Below, in pieces: positions 23,007 to 32,589 of a DNA stretch of 64,000 nucleotides. The translations under genes were made by a program, and so were the position numbers. Source of the DNA: Plumapathes pennacea. Taxonomy: Eukaryota; Cnidaria; Anthozoa; Antipatharia; Myriopathidae. The first letter of the stretch is position 1; every line of letters begins with the position of its first letter. Where the stretch lies: assembly GCA_964036295.1 (NCBI GenBank), contig OZ038470.1:4296001-4360000 (forward strand), given 5' to 3'. The notes under the pieces were generated by a model. That model saw only the letters and a program-made list of their open reading frames with translations, did no database searches and was not told where the DNA came from.

Positions 23007-26000
23007 ATGACGGGCGAAATTGCCTACACATCCACGATGACAATTTACAATCAAAAGGAAGCTGTGGTAGACGGACCGACTGAGTGCAAGCCGTACACGC
23101 GATGTGTTACACTCGCAGAGAGTCTCAAGAACAATTTCATATGCCCACTTTGTACGGAAGTCCTGAAAGACCCGATGCAAACACCGTGTGGACATCGGTT
23201 CTGCAAGCAGTGCTTAATACCAGTTCTAAGGTAAGCCTTTAACTGCTTGTCGCCGGTTTTATCAGAAAAATTTATTCACGTTTTGCCACTTTTACGGTCG
23301 ATCGCACATTTTGCTGTTCAGTAGTGGGCTAGTAGTACGCTATAGTATAAAAGCTTTAACTGCTATCATAAGGTAATTTTAACACATGAATACACTTCGG
23401 TTTCGTTACAAACTTCCCCTACTCACTCATAATTCTAACTTATAAATAGCCGGGGAGATTCCCTTGGAGTTTCCAGTCTCGTTCCTGTGTAAGCAGCTAA
23501 AACGAATTACAATCTGCTGTAAATTATTCATATTCAGTATGACCTAAATAATATAAGTTTGCAGAATTTTGGGAGCGGGTGAAGTTTATAACCGTGAATC
23601 CGACGTAAAGTTTGTTGACCAAGTGTACTTTAGCCCCAATCGGTCGACTAAAGTACACTTGGTCGAAGTTTGCTTTGATCCATCGAACGATTGGAGGCTG
23701 TTCGAGATGCGACCACGCTAACGTCGCCTATCGTTATTTTAATGTGCCACCAGAGATCTATTAGCTGTTAAGACATAGAGTCCGGTGTTGCGTAAACGGC
23801 TTGCGAAACTGAGTACGTCATAGCTATCCGAAACTGACATTACTATGTCAACAAGAGGACCATGATCCGAGCTCATGACGTATTCTGTACTTAACACTCA
23901 ACAGCATTGAACATTGCACAGAGCCTCATATGATAACATGGCGTGATAACATCATCGTCAGACTCATAAGGCCTGTTTCAAAGGTCGAACTTCACATGAG
24001 TTGAATGCCATGCAAACTTGCAAAAGCTATTGTTTCAGCTAATTTACATTGTATTTGACGCGTGTGAAGCGTTTAATCGCGCTGAATCATGGTGCGTCAG
24101 GAACAATCGAGAAATGCTATGACCCCCTGCATATTCAAATGGCACGTGAACAATAATTGTTAATTATTCATACCCTTGTACGGCATTTAGTTCAAAACCT
24201 TTTACCAGTTACACATGGACTGGCCATGAGAAAGGACTTCTTTACAAATATGACAAAGGCCGGGAAGATCAAGGAAATCTTTGAACGGTTGCGAACCGGG
24301 CAAGAAAGTGAAAACTACCCGTCGTGACGCCTGTGCTGGCTAAAACAGAGCTACAAAACAATCCGGGCCCGCATATCTCATTGGCTAACCAATGGCACTT
24401 CTTAAAGCCGGGGGGGGGGGGGGGGGGGGGGAGGGGAGAGGAGGAAAAGATAGCTTGATCCACACACCCCATTGTTCCCCCTTTTCCGTGTCTTATTCTA
24501 AGCCGAGAGGCCTGCTCGCAGGATAGATATTTTACAGCGAAGCCTCTGGAAGATTAACTGAACTCAAAATGTCAGGGACTCTTTCTTGTCGTTTGGCCAT
24601 CACGATTTTTTACATGTGTTTCTATACTTCGTGTACTTTTCAGGACTGCAAGCCCGAGATGTCCCGTGGATGGTGAGGCTCTTGATCCTACGGCAGTGTT
24701 CCCAGATGTTTGCTGTCAGAGAGAACTGTTAAACTTGGCTTGTGTTTGTCCATTCAAAGAAAGAGGCTGTTCATGGCAAGGAGAACTAAGGGATTTCCAG
24801 GTTTGAATAGTCCCTTACAGTTAGCTGTCAAAACGATCTCGCAATTTACTCAACAATTATTTTGCCAGATTCACTTGAACCTTCTCATATTTTCTATTTC
24901 TTCTGTTTTGCAGAAACACTGTGATGAATGTGCGTATTCGGACGTGCAGTGCTCGGAATGCCACGAAAGCGTCCAGAAAGGGTCTCTCGAAGAACACAAG
25001 TTAAAATCGTGCAGCTACAGACTTGTTAAGTGCACGTTGTGCGAAGAAGACTTCCCACAAGCCAGCATGGAGGTAAATTTATTGTTTTACTTGCAATATC
25101 TCGGTCTATGGGCCCTTTACACTTGCACTCTAATGTAGAACTAAAATCTTAACAGTAATCTCCCAGAACAGCTATAAGCAGACCAGAAACATTCCGCTGT
25201 AGTGGAACACACCAATACAATCACTCACAGTATACAACAATATAGTAGAAAATATCCAGTACAATAAGGAACTAAATAAAACATTTGGCAAATATAACAA
25301 GTATTGACCTTTCAACTGTTCATTCTTTACCGATTTTTATGACTTATAGCTCCGCATCGATCTCATATTCATCGTTTTAGGAGCACTTATCAAATTGTCC
25401 CAAAGTAAAGGAGCAATGCATCGTGGGATGTGGAATGGAAGTACCACGCGATATGATGCAAACCCACTTGACTGAAGAATGCCCCAAAGCAGAGAAGTTG
25501 TGTGCCTTCAGAATGATTGGCTGCGATTTTAAGGTATGATTAGTGTTTTAATGCCAAGATGACTCAGTTGTAGTCACCCATAATGTCATATTATTATATA
25601 CTACGTAATTTTTCACGTGACCAGGCAGACGTGACATCACAAGACACGTGACACTGTAACGCAGTGACGCAGACTACCTGATCTTTTGTTTGGTCAGAAT
25701 TTAACGTGCAAAATCATAGAAACCGAGCAGCTAGTTTAGAGCTATTTATTTTGTTTAATGCAGAAACTATATATTTGCGTGTTTCTCCTATTTTAGGGAA
25801 CCAAAGGCGAGCTTGAAGAGCATTGCAAAGAAGCGACCCAGCAACACTTGGATCTCATGAATTATTTTGGTTGGCAATGTAAAATGCAGACCCAACAAGC
25901 GGAGGAAAAAGTCGCATTTCTAGAGTCTGAGAATAAGCAGCTAACACAGCAACTTGCGGTGCAAAACGAGACCCTAGCCGTTATCAGACAAGACGTGCGG

Positions 26001-26837
26001 ACACAACAAAGAAAACTGGATATATTGGATAGAAATTGGTCGGAACAGAAGAAGGTGATCGCGGAGTTCCGGCAGAGGGAACAGAGCTCTGCAAATTCTC
26101 GCCCAGACGAAGGGGCTATCCTTCCTCAAATTGAGGAGATGCTAGATGTGCTGAAAGTCCACGACCAAAAGCTGGTTACCATGCAACAGGAAATGGGCCA
26201 ATTACAAGCAACGTCCTACAGGAGTGGCGCCGAGGAATTTGGTCCCAGGTCTCTGACTGGCTTCAGCAGAGGTGAGGAGAGACGCCTGGAGAGGAATGAG
26301 CACCAGTTAACATTGCACGAAATCCGACTCAATGAAGGGGACATACGCATGCAGGTGTTACAGGCAACTTCCTACGACGGAAATTTTATTTGGAAAATCG
26401 ATAACTACTCCCAAAGATTTGAGGATGCAGCCAGCGGCAAGACCCCATCGATTTACAGCGCGCCATTCTACGTGGGCCGCTTCGGGTACAAAGTTTGTGC
26501 CCGTCTCTACCCCTATGGAGATGGCATGGGAAAAGGAAGCCATCTCTCTCTGTTCTTTGTGGTTATGAGAGGCGAATGTGACGCATTGTTGCCCTGGCCA
26601 TTCAAGCAGAAGGTGAATTTTCGACTGATCGACCAAGACCGCATCGAAGACGTGACGGACGCGTTTCGTCCAGACTCCCACAGCGCAAGTTTCCAGAGAC
26701 CCACGAGCAACATGAACATCGCTTCTGGGTGTCCCCTGTTTATTTCCCACAGTGCTCTGCGCTCCCGAGGTTACATAAAAGACAACGTAATGTTTATAAA
26801 AGTTAACGTAGATATGAGTGGACTTCCAAGTTTCTGA
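23007..26837 (+). CDS. TNF receptor-associated factor, TRAF3/TRAF5-like
   Basis: Cytoplasmic signalling adaptor, probably with E3 ubiquitin ligase activity, acting below TNF-receptor and Toll/IL-1-type receptors towards NF-kB and MAP kinases. Five coding exons (23007-23230, 24644-24800, 24914-25072, 25381-25533, 25797-26837) join in phase to 577 residues, the usual TRAF size. A RING finger spans about residues 46-86, with CPLC, CGHRFCKQC and CPVD supplying ligands. TRAF-type zinc fingers cover about 100-245, with Cys/His pairs such as CDECAYSDVQCSEC and CVCPFKERGC. A glutamine-rich coiled coil occupies roughly 255-345. A MATH/TRAF-C domain fills about 425-575, with FIWKIDNYSQRF, GDGMGKGSHLSLFFVVMRGE and LLPWPFKQKV. 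The TRAF-C wording is closest to TRAF3/5, but cnidarian TRAFs need not be one-to-one orthologues. AATAAA lies at 27147-27152. Confidence 0.93.
23609..23661. repeat. Short hairpin, 17-nt perfect arms
   Basis: GACCAAGTGTACTTTAG and CTAAAGTACACTTGGTC flank a loop of about 14 nt in TRAF intron 1. Possible foldback remnant or structural element; no function assigned. Confidence 0.75.
24407..24432 (+). repeat. G homopolymer run
   Basis: About twenty consecutive G followed by AGGGGAG in TRAF intron 1. It is a strong candidate for quadruplex formation and for assembly length error. Confidence 0.85.
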
Positions 26838-28606
26838 CCAAAATGCGAAAAAATCCTGTTGGATAATTCTGTAAAAAATCTGGGCCATGGTAAAATTAAT
26901 GGAAAAAGCATGAAAAAGAAAAACTAGTTTGGTTTGAGAAAGAAGTATTGTAATTTGTAATACTTGATAGGTTGGCTGTACAAAAAAACTTATTTATTTG
27001 AGAGTAATATATTTAAAATATAGCAGCCGATTTGTTTGTAACTTTGATTTTTCACTCCGAGAAAGTCGAGGAAGTCTAACTAAATATGAATATATTTTTA
27101 AATGTCTCGTTGAGGTTCGGCCACTAAGTGACTATTTGTCAAATTAAATAAATAACACTAGATAGATCTCAAAGTCATCGTATCGGTGCAAAATCCTTTA
27201 GGGACTTTATCTGCGAGTCAGCAGTCGTACAGGACAACAGTAATAATTCAATTTATTTATTAAAAGTATAACTAATAGATTAAAATATATTTCAAGACAG
27301 GTTTGGATGTTTTGAGAAATTAGTTCGGTGGTGAATCTATAAGAGGGCGCTACCTAAGTCGGGGAATTATTGTCAATTTTTTTGAGAGATTGACACTGAG
27401 ATTTTTTAGTTATGATCGGAGGAACAAGAAAGCGTGAATCTATAGCTAAATTTAAGATCATCGTAGACACCCAAAACAGGTTTGACTTCCTAGAAACCTA
27501 TAGCTAAAGTAGACCTTGACAATTTAAATTCCAAGAAACAAACTTAGACCACTGACTACATGTTAGTCTTCCTTATCTTCACCAGACTTAAAACTGACTT
27601 CATGGCCGTGTATTCCAACAGAAGCATCCGATGGGATTTTTTCGCATTTTAACTTCACAGTGGAATTTTGAATATTTAAGAACATGATAATTATACAGAA
27701 ATTAAGAAAACAAGAAATAATCTTTCTCAAAGATGGTTATATATGAATATTAGGTCGCAGTATTAAATACACAGTATAATATTATATTCAATCTTAGGGC
27801 GCGTTTCATTGGGTGTATTCCGGAATAGGAATAGCGATACTGATTCATAGAATATTTTGCTTTGCAGCTGAATTATGTCGAGATGTATCGGGGGCTGTCC
27901 GAAATGTTAGCGTGAAGGTTTTGAAAACAATTCCGAAAAAAAAGTCCCCCAGAACAAGCAAAACTTTTGATCATTTTAGCTATTTCCATTCCGGAATACG
28001 GTCAATTGAACGCACCCATACTGTTACTTAAGGGAAAAGCCCGATAAGGGTTTGTGTAAATTAAACTGTTTTTAATATATTTCTAAAATTAGACGAGTCT
28101 GAAACTGAAATGACTTTATTACAAATGGACAGATTAGTATCACAAAGACGGGACAGGATATACATCATGCTACCTAAACAGGAAAAGTAGTCATATTTCA
28201 GTTTCTAGCGGATCTAGAAATTGAATACATTTTTATTAGACTTTCCAAGAATAACTTATTTCCTAGCCATTGTGCATTTTTGCAGGTTTTATGGCCATTG
28301 AGGGGCCGGCGTTTCTGTTTCTGACAGAACTAACGAGGCGAGTGTCGATATACCGCGTGTTTAGAAAGTCGTGAAATTTGAAATGAACAAAATATATTTA
28401 TCAGTGTTTCTGGTACTACGTTGTGACGATATAATCCGAGAATTTCCCGACAAAATGTTCCTTGGGGAAAATATGTTTGTAATCATAACATGCCAAGTTT
28501 CCGTGTTCGAAGACTGGGTCGAGTTTTTCCCCAAGCCCGCGCATTGTGAGTTGCGTAAGAAGCCTGGTATCGAAGAGCTACATACGGGAACTTTCTTTCA
28601 GAGTGG
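26838..28606. other. Spacer between TRAF and the eL41 gene
   Basis: Holds the TRAF 3' UTR, AT-rich unique-looking sequence and one inverted-repeat element (27798-28018). A 138-codon open frame beginning near 28371 runs through the eL41 leader region and matches nothing I know, so I treat it as chance. Confidence 0.6.
27798..28018. repeat. MITE with ~39-nt terminal inverted repeats
   Basis: Left end GGGCGCGTTTCATTGGGTGT followed by ATTCCGGAATAGGAATAGC. Right end GCTATTTCCATTCCGGAATA followed by CGGTCAATTGAACGCACCC. The ends are inverted repeats with few mismatches. There is no protein inside about 220 bp. Target duplication is not clear. Confidence 0.8.
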
Positions 28607-28620
28607 TTCTCTTTCTCGCT
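28607..28620 (+). promoter_or_regulatory. TOP-like pyrimidine tract at the eL41 5' end
   Basis: TTCTCTTTCTCGCT lies just before a plausible 5' UTR exon ending at 28633 (donor GTTTGT). Ribosomal protein mRNAs typically begin with such a 5' terminal oligopyrimidine tract, which couples translation to growth signalling. The exact transcription start is inferred. Confidence 0.45.
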
Positions 28621-28754
28621 GTCCGTGTTTGAGGTTTGTAGTTGTGAAAGTCTTGCCTTCAATCCTATTTAATCTGGCTTTCAGATGTACATCGGGGTTC
28701 ATTTCTTTGCTTATTTCTCATTTAAATTATAGGAATCTCATATCGGACGAAACC

Positions 28755-29690
28755 ATGAGAGACAAGGTAAGAGATTCTTCAAAATGAGCGATTGAATGCC
28801 TTCGACCTGCAAGACTGACTTTATCGTATTTCTCTTCCTTTGCATGTTATGAATCAAGTGGAAGAAGAAGCGTATGCGAAGGTAGGCACCTCCACTCGTT
28901 TCTTATGTAGTCAAATAAATGTTCGCTGTTCAAAGCTTGGAAAAACAATGCGTCCACATCATCTGGCTGGAGAATTTATGAGACACACGAGCATTTGTTT
29001 CAATTTTCAGTGGTTTGGTTCGCTCAGTAGAAGTGTATTGACGTAACCTTTCTGCACAACCATACCCGACTGCATAACTGTTCACGTGTATGAAAAATCT
29101 CGGCCAGAATTGCCACCCCAAACCAAATCACTTATTATCAGATCACCTGTGGACACATCAATACACAGAAATATCTTTGCAACTGCTTGCAAGCTTTCAC
29201 AGATACAAGCTTTTTCATAGGTAGATCATTTCATGCGTAGAACTATGCATCAATCAATTCCAGCTGGAACCATTCTACCCCAAGGGAAAGCTCTTCCATT
29301 TACAACTTTTTTTCTCGGTTTCCCATTGAAATTTTACTCTTGCTGGGATGGTTATGGTTGGAATTGATCAATCAACACATTACCCCCTGACTGTGAATGA
29401 TATCTATCCAAAAATGAAATTCTCCTTGCTGCATATAACACATTTTCCTGAACAGTTTGGGATCAGAAGCCCCCAATCTTTGCATGGCTGTGTAGGATCT
29501 GTAAAATTATAAATAGTAAAAAAACGAGATAATAGTGTGCATGCAAAGGATCACAGGGTTTTTATTTTGGTTACAAGTTGACTGGATTTGGCCTGAGAAC
29601 AAAAGGAGAATTTTTTAAGTTGATCTTGTAATAAATGATTCTCTCAGGCTGAAGAGGAAACGAAGAAAGATGCGACAAAGGTCCAAGTAA
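28755..29690 (+). CDS. RPL41: 60S ribosomal protein eL41 (25 residues, three coding exons)
   Basis: Smallest ribosomal protein, a single basic helix bridging the two ribosomal subunits. Three tiny coding exons, 28755-28766 (12 nt), 28859-28881 (23 nt) and 29648-29690 (43 nt), splice in phase to 25 codons plus TAA. The product begins MRDKWKKKRMRR and ends in a run of Arg/Lys followed by QRSK, as in eL41 from yeast to human; most eL41 proteins begin MRAKW, so Asp3 here is a substitution. The upstream exon 28733-28754 appears to be 5' UTR (acceptor ATTATAG). AATAAA at 29933-29938 closes the transcript. The reading frame is far below usual ORF cut-offs and is easily missed. Another frame through exon 3 stays open to 29839, but I consider it untranslated 3' UTR. 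Certainty is high because all 25 positions fit the family pattern. Confidence 0.94.
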
Positions 29691-29949
29691 GCTGTTTGTT
29701 GGTGGCAGATGACTCGAAGAAGCTGGAGGAAATGTACAAGACCTTCAAGGAGTATGACACCATCAAGAATTACTCAGACTTCAAAGTAGCTGGAATGGCA
29801 CCAAGAAACACTGATACCACAATGTATTTAGCACTGTAGTATAAAGAATATTATTGTCAAGATTTTGTAACATTACTCACAAGCTTTTCAATCTTTTTGA
29901 GCGATTTATGATCACGCTCTGTCAATGCCATCAATAAAGTCATTCTTTA

Positions 29950-30695
29950 CACCTTGTCGATACATTGTCTTTGTCAGTTATGTGCGACTTGAAGTTTCAA
30001 GTTAAGTGGGACCTACCTAATCCAGGCTTGGCCTACTGAATCTTGAACAATCTGGCCCAATTAGCCAAACTTGTATACAACAGAAGTGACAAGTTTTGCT
30101 GGGATGATGTCACAAAACCCCTTCCCATTCCCCTGGCCTGCCGGCCACGTCCAACCTCGCCTCCAGGACCATCCGGGTGTCCGGCCCAGCAGGCGAATGG
30201 CCCTTGAGATGACGTTGGTCACGATGCGTGGAACCTATGAACAGACGTTTTTGATTTGCTCATTGTGGCACCTGCGCATGCCGACTTTGGTTCTACCGAG
30301 GCCTGGAAAGACCTCGGCGGCGAGAAAGACAGCAATTGAGACCGTTTTTTTTTCTTCTAAAATATTGCAATTATTCCACTGATTATTCTCGATCATGCTG
30401 AGTTTAAACTATTTTACAGTTATAAGTTTCTTTTAATGTGCTGAGACAATTCACCTCACTAACATCTGTCACCCTATTCATTCTCAGAAGTATCTTTGTT
30501 ATAATTATTTAAAACTGAACTCACCTTTTTAGTTCAAAATGAGCGGCTAAACTAATTCGTGGGAACCGTCAAGCGACTGTGTTCTTTCAAAACCAGCCTT
30601 CACAGAAGTGAGCGCCTCGGATAATTGCGAGCTCGCCATCAGTAAAGTGATTGCCTTATTAGCTACACTCGCCTCATCCGAGGCGTTTGAGAAAG
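29950..30695. other. Spacer between eL41 and the SLC35G1-like gene
   Basis: Mostly unique-looking sequence. A GC-richer block (30110-30345) contains an open frame without recognisable domains. The 5' leader of the SLC35G-like gene probably lies in the last 150 bp. Confidence 0.5.
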
Positions 30696-32061
30696 ATGAC
30701 GAAAGAACAGCACAAGCAGTTTTACTCGCTTCAGAACACGCTCGGTATTTTATGTGCGATGGGTTCTTGCGTCTTCTTCGCGTTTTCCTCTTTGTTTGTT
30801 AAAATGCTGCAGGAAGTCCCGCCACAAGAAGTCGTATTCCTCCGAAGTTTGGTGCAGGTGATCTTTATCATGCCGCCGATTATTTTCTACCGGGTTTCTC
30901 CGTTTGGCGAAGTTCGACATTTGCCCTTTTTGCTTGTGCGTGCTCTGGCGGGAACATTAGCTCTCTGCTGTCAATTCTACGCTTTCCAACACCTGCCATT
31001 GGCGGACGCTACTGTCATCATCTTCACCTCCCCAATATTCACCGGTATCTTGGCGTTTTTCTTTCTCGGAGAAGCATGGGACGTTTTTGATGCAGTTTCG
31101 ACGATTTTGTGTTTCTTGGGTGTGACACTCATTGCTCGACCAACCTTCATCTTCTCTCGAACCACTACCCATCGGTCATCGGTGGCCGCGGACGACTGGC
31201 AGCAAGTGACAGCCAGCTTGGTAGCGTTGTGTGGGGCAGTTTTGACTTCCATCGCGCTAATCGCAATCCGCAAGGTCCGGAGCGTGCATTTTTTGGTCCC
31301 AGTCTTCTACGTGGCTGTCTCCGGTGTTGCCCTCACTGCAGGGGACATTCTGGCGACAGGGACACTGCAGAGTGTCGTATGCGGAACCCATCATGAATGG
31401 TTCCTATTGGGTATTGGCTTGTGTGGCGTGGGTACGTATTCTATCATGACATTCTCGCACCTTAGTACCCCTGAGAGCAGAACCTCCTCGCTTCTTAAGG
31501 GGAGAATAAGGAGGCTCTGTTCGCAGGTTAACACCTCAGTTTTGAAGTGACAAAAAATACTACTTAGACGAACTAGTGGATGGTGTTTTTTTTCCCAAAT
31601 GCTTCTATGATACGACGGGATAACCTCCTCGAGCTGTCCCTTTTAGTTTCTTTCCCCACTTCCTCAGAATAATAAGAGTCGACCACACAACTCCTCCACC
31701 TTTCCTTTTTTCCATTTCTCTTCTTCGTTGTTGTTTAACTTGCTTTGTAAATTTCTCAGGTGGCCAGGCACTCCTCACCAAGTCCCTGCAGCTAGAGAAA
31801 GCAGGCGTGGTTGCACTGGTGCGAACCCTCGACATCGTGATGGCCTTCATTCTGCAGTTGTTGTTCCTGGGCTACACCGCTAACCTCTATAGCATCGTGG
31901 GCGCAGTGCTGGTGTTGTGCTGTAACGCTCTTGTCATCTTGAAGCGAGAGCACGAGGCGCCTTGCAAGATGGAAGCGAACCCCGCGTTGACGTGCCCGCG
32001 GAACATTACAAAAATCTTCCAGAAGGGAATATACAAGAGAGTTTCAACTGAAGCTGACTAG
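30696..32061 (+). CDS. Solute carrier family 35 member G1-like transporter (EamA/DMT)
   Basis: Multi-pass membrane protein of the drug/metabolite transporter superfamily; substrate unknown. SLC35G1 in vertebrates is linked to ER/plasma-membrane calcium regulation and, by family, to small-solute export. Two coding exons, 30696-31431 and 31760-32061, join through a split Gly codon to 345 residues; human SLC35G1 has about 365. Two EamA repeats are visible. Repeat 1 (about residues 15-155) contains GSCVFFAFSSLFVKMLQEVP, VFLRSLVQVIFIMPP and LPLADATVIIFTSPIFTGIL. Repeat 2 (about 175-320) contains GIGLCGVGGQALLTKSLQLE and KAGVVALVRTLDIVMAFILQ. I use the ATG at 30696; earlier in-frame codons are not ATG. 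The C-terminal 30 residues are hydrophilic. AATAAA lies at 32137-32142. The phrase LADATVI..F.SP.FT..LA is a strong SLC35G match. Confidence 0.88.
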
Positions 32062-32589
32062 GACCTGAGGACGAGGTCGTTCCATACGACGTCACTCAAA
32101 CAGATGTTTCTGTTGAGCGGAATCTGATCGCAATGAAATAAAAATGAATCCCAAGTACCATTGAGTCAGCTCACTCAGGTTGCTCATTTTTTTGCCCGGC
32201 CTACTGTAGTGATTTGTCACAGAAAGTGTGGCAAATCTCGGATGAAAGCCACGCGGAGACGTTATAAACGTGTTTTTCTTCTGTTCACTAGAATTATGTT
32301 GTGGCCTTGTCGCTATTAAGATTTTCGAAGCTACTTGAGAGCACCTAAGCCTCTGCCTATACGGCGTGGTTTGTGTTATTTTAAACCGTGTTCTGAGATA
32401 TTATATTTGCATCCGTTGTATTTTACAATCGTAAAACTATAATAAATTCCAGCTATTCATATTCTGGAATAGTCCTGAAAGAAAGAAGGAAGTTCAGTGT
32501 CGTTCCTCTTTTACCGCGTGCTTCGAGGGCCCTGGGGACAAGTTGGACGCCAAATTCGTTCCAGGACTTCTCATAGCAGAAAAGTAAAC

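Noticed and set aside
28371-28787. 138-codon open frame upstream of eL41
   Set aside because: It overlaps the eL41 leader exons and the TOP-like tract, runs through their introns and resembles no family.
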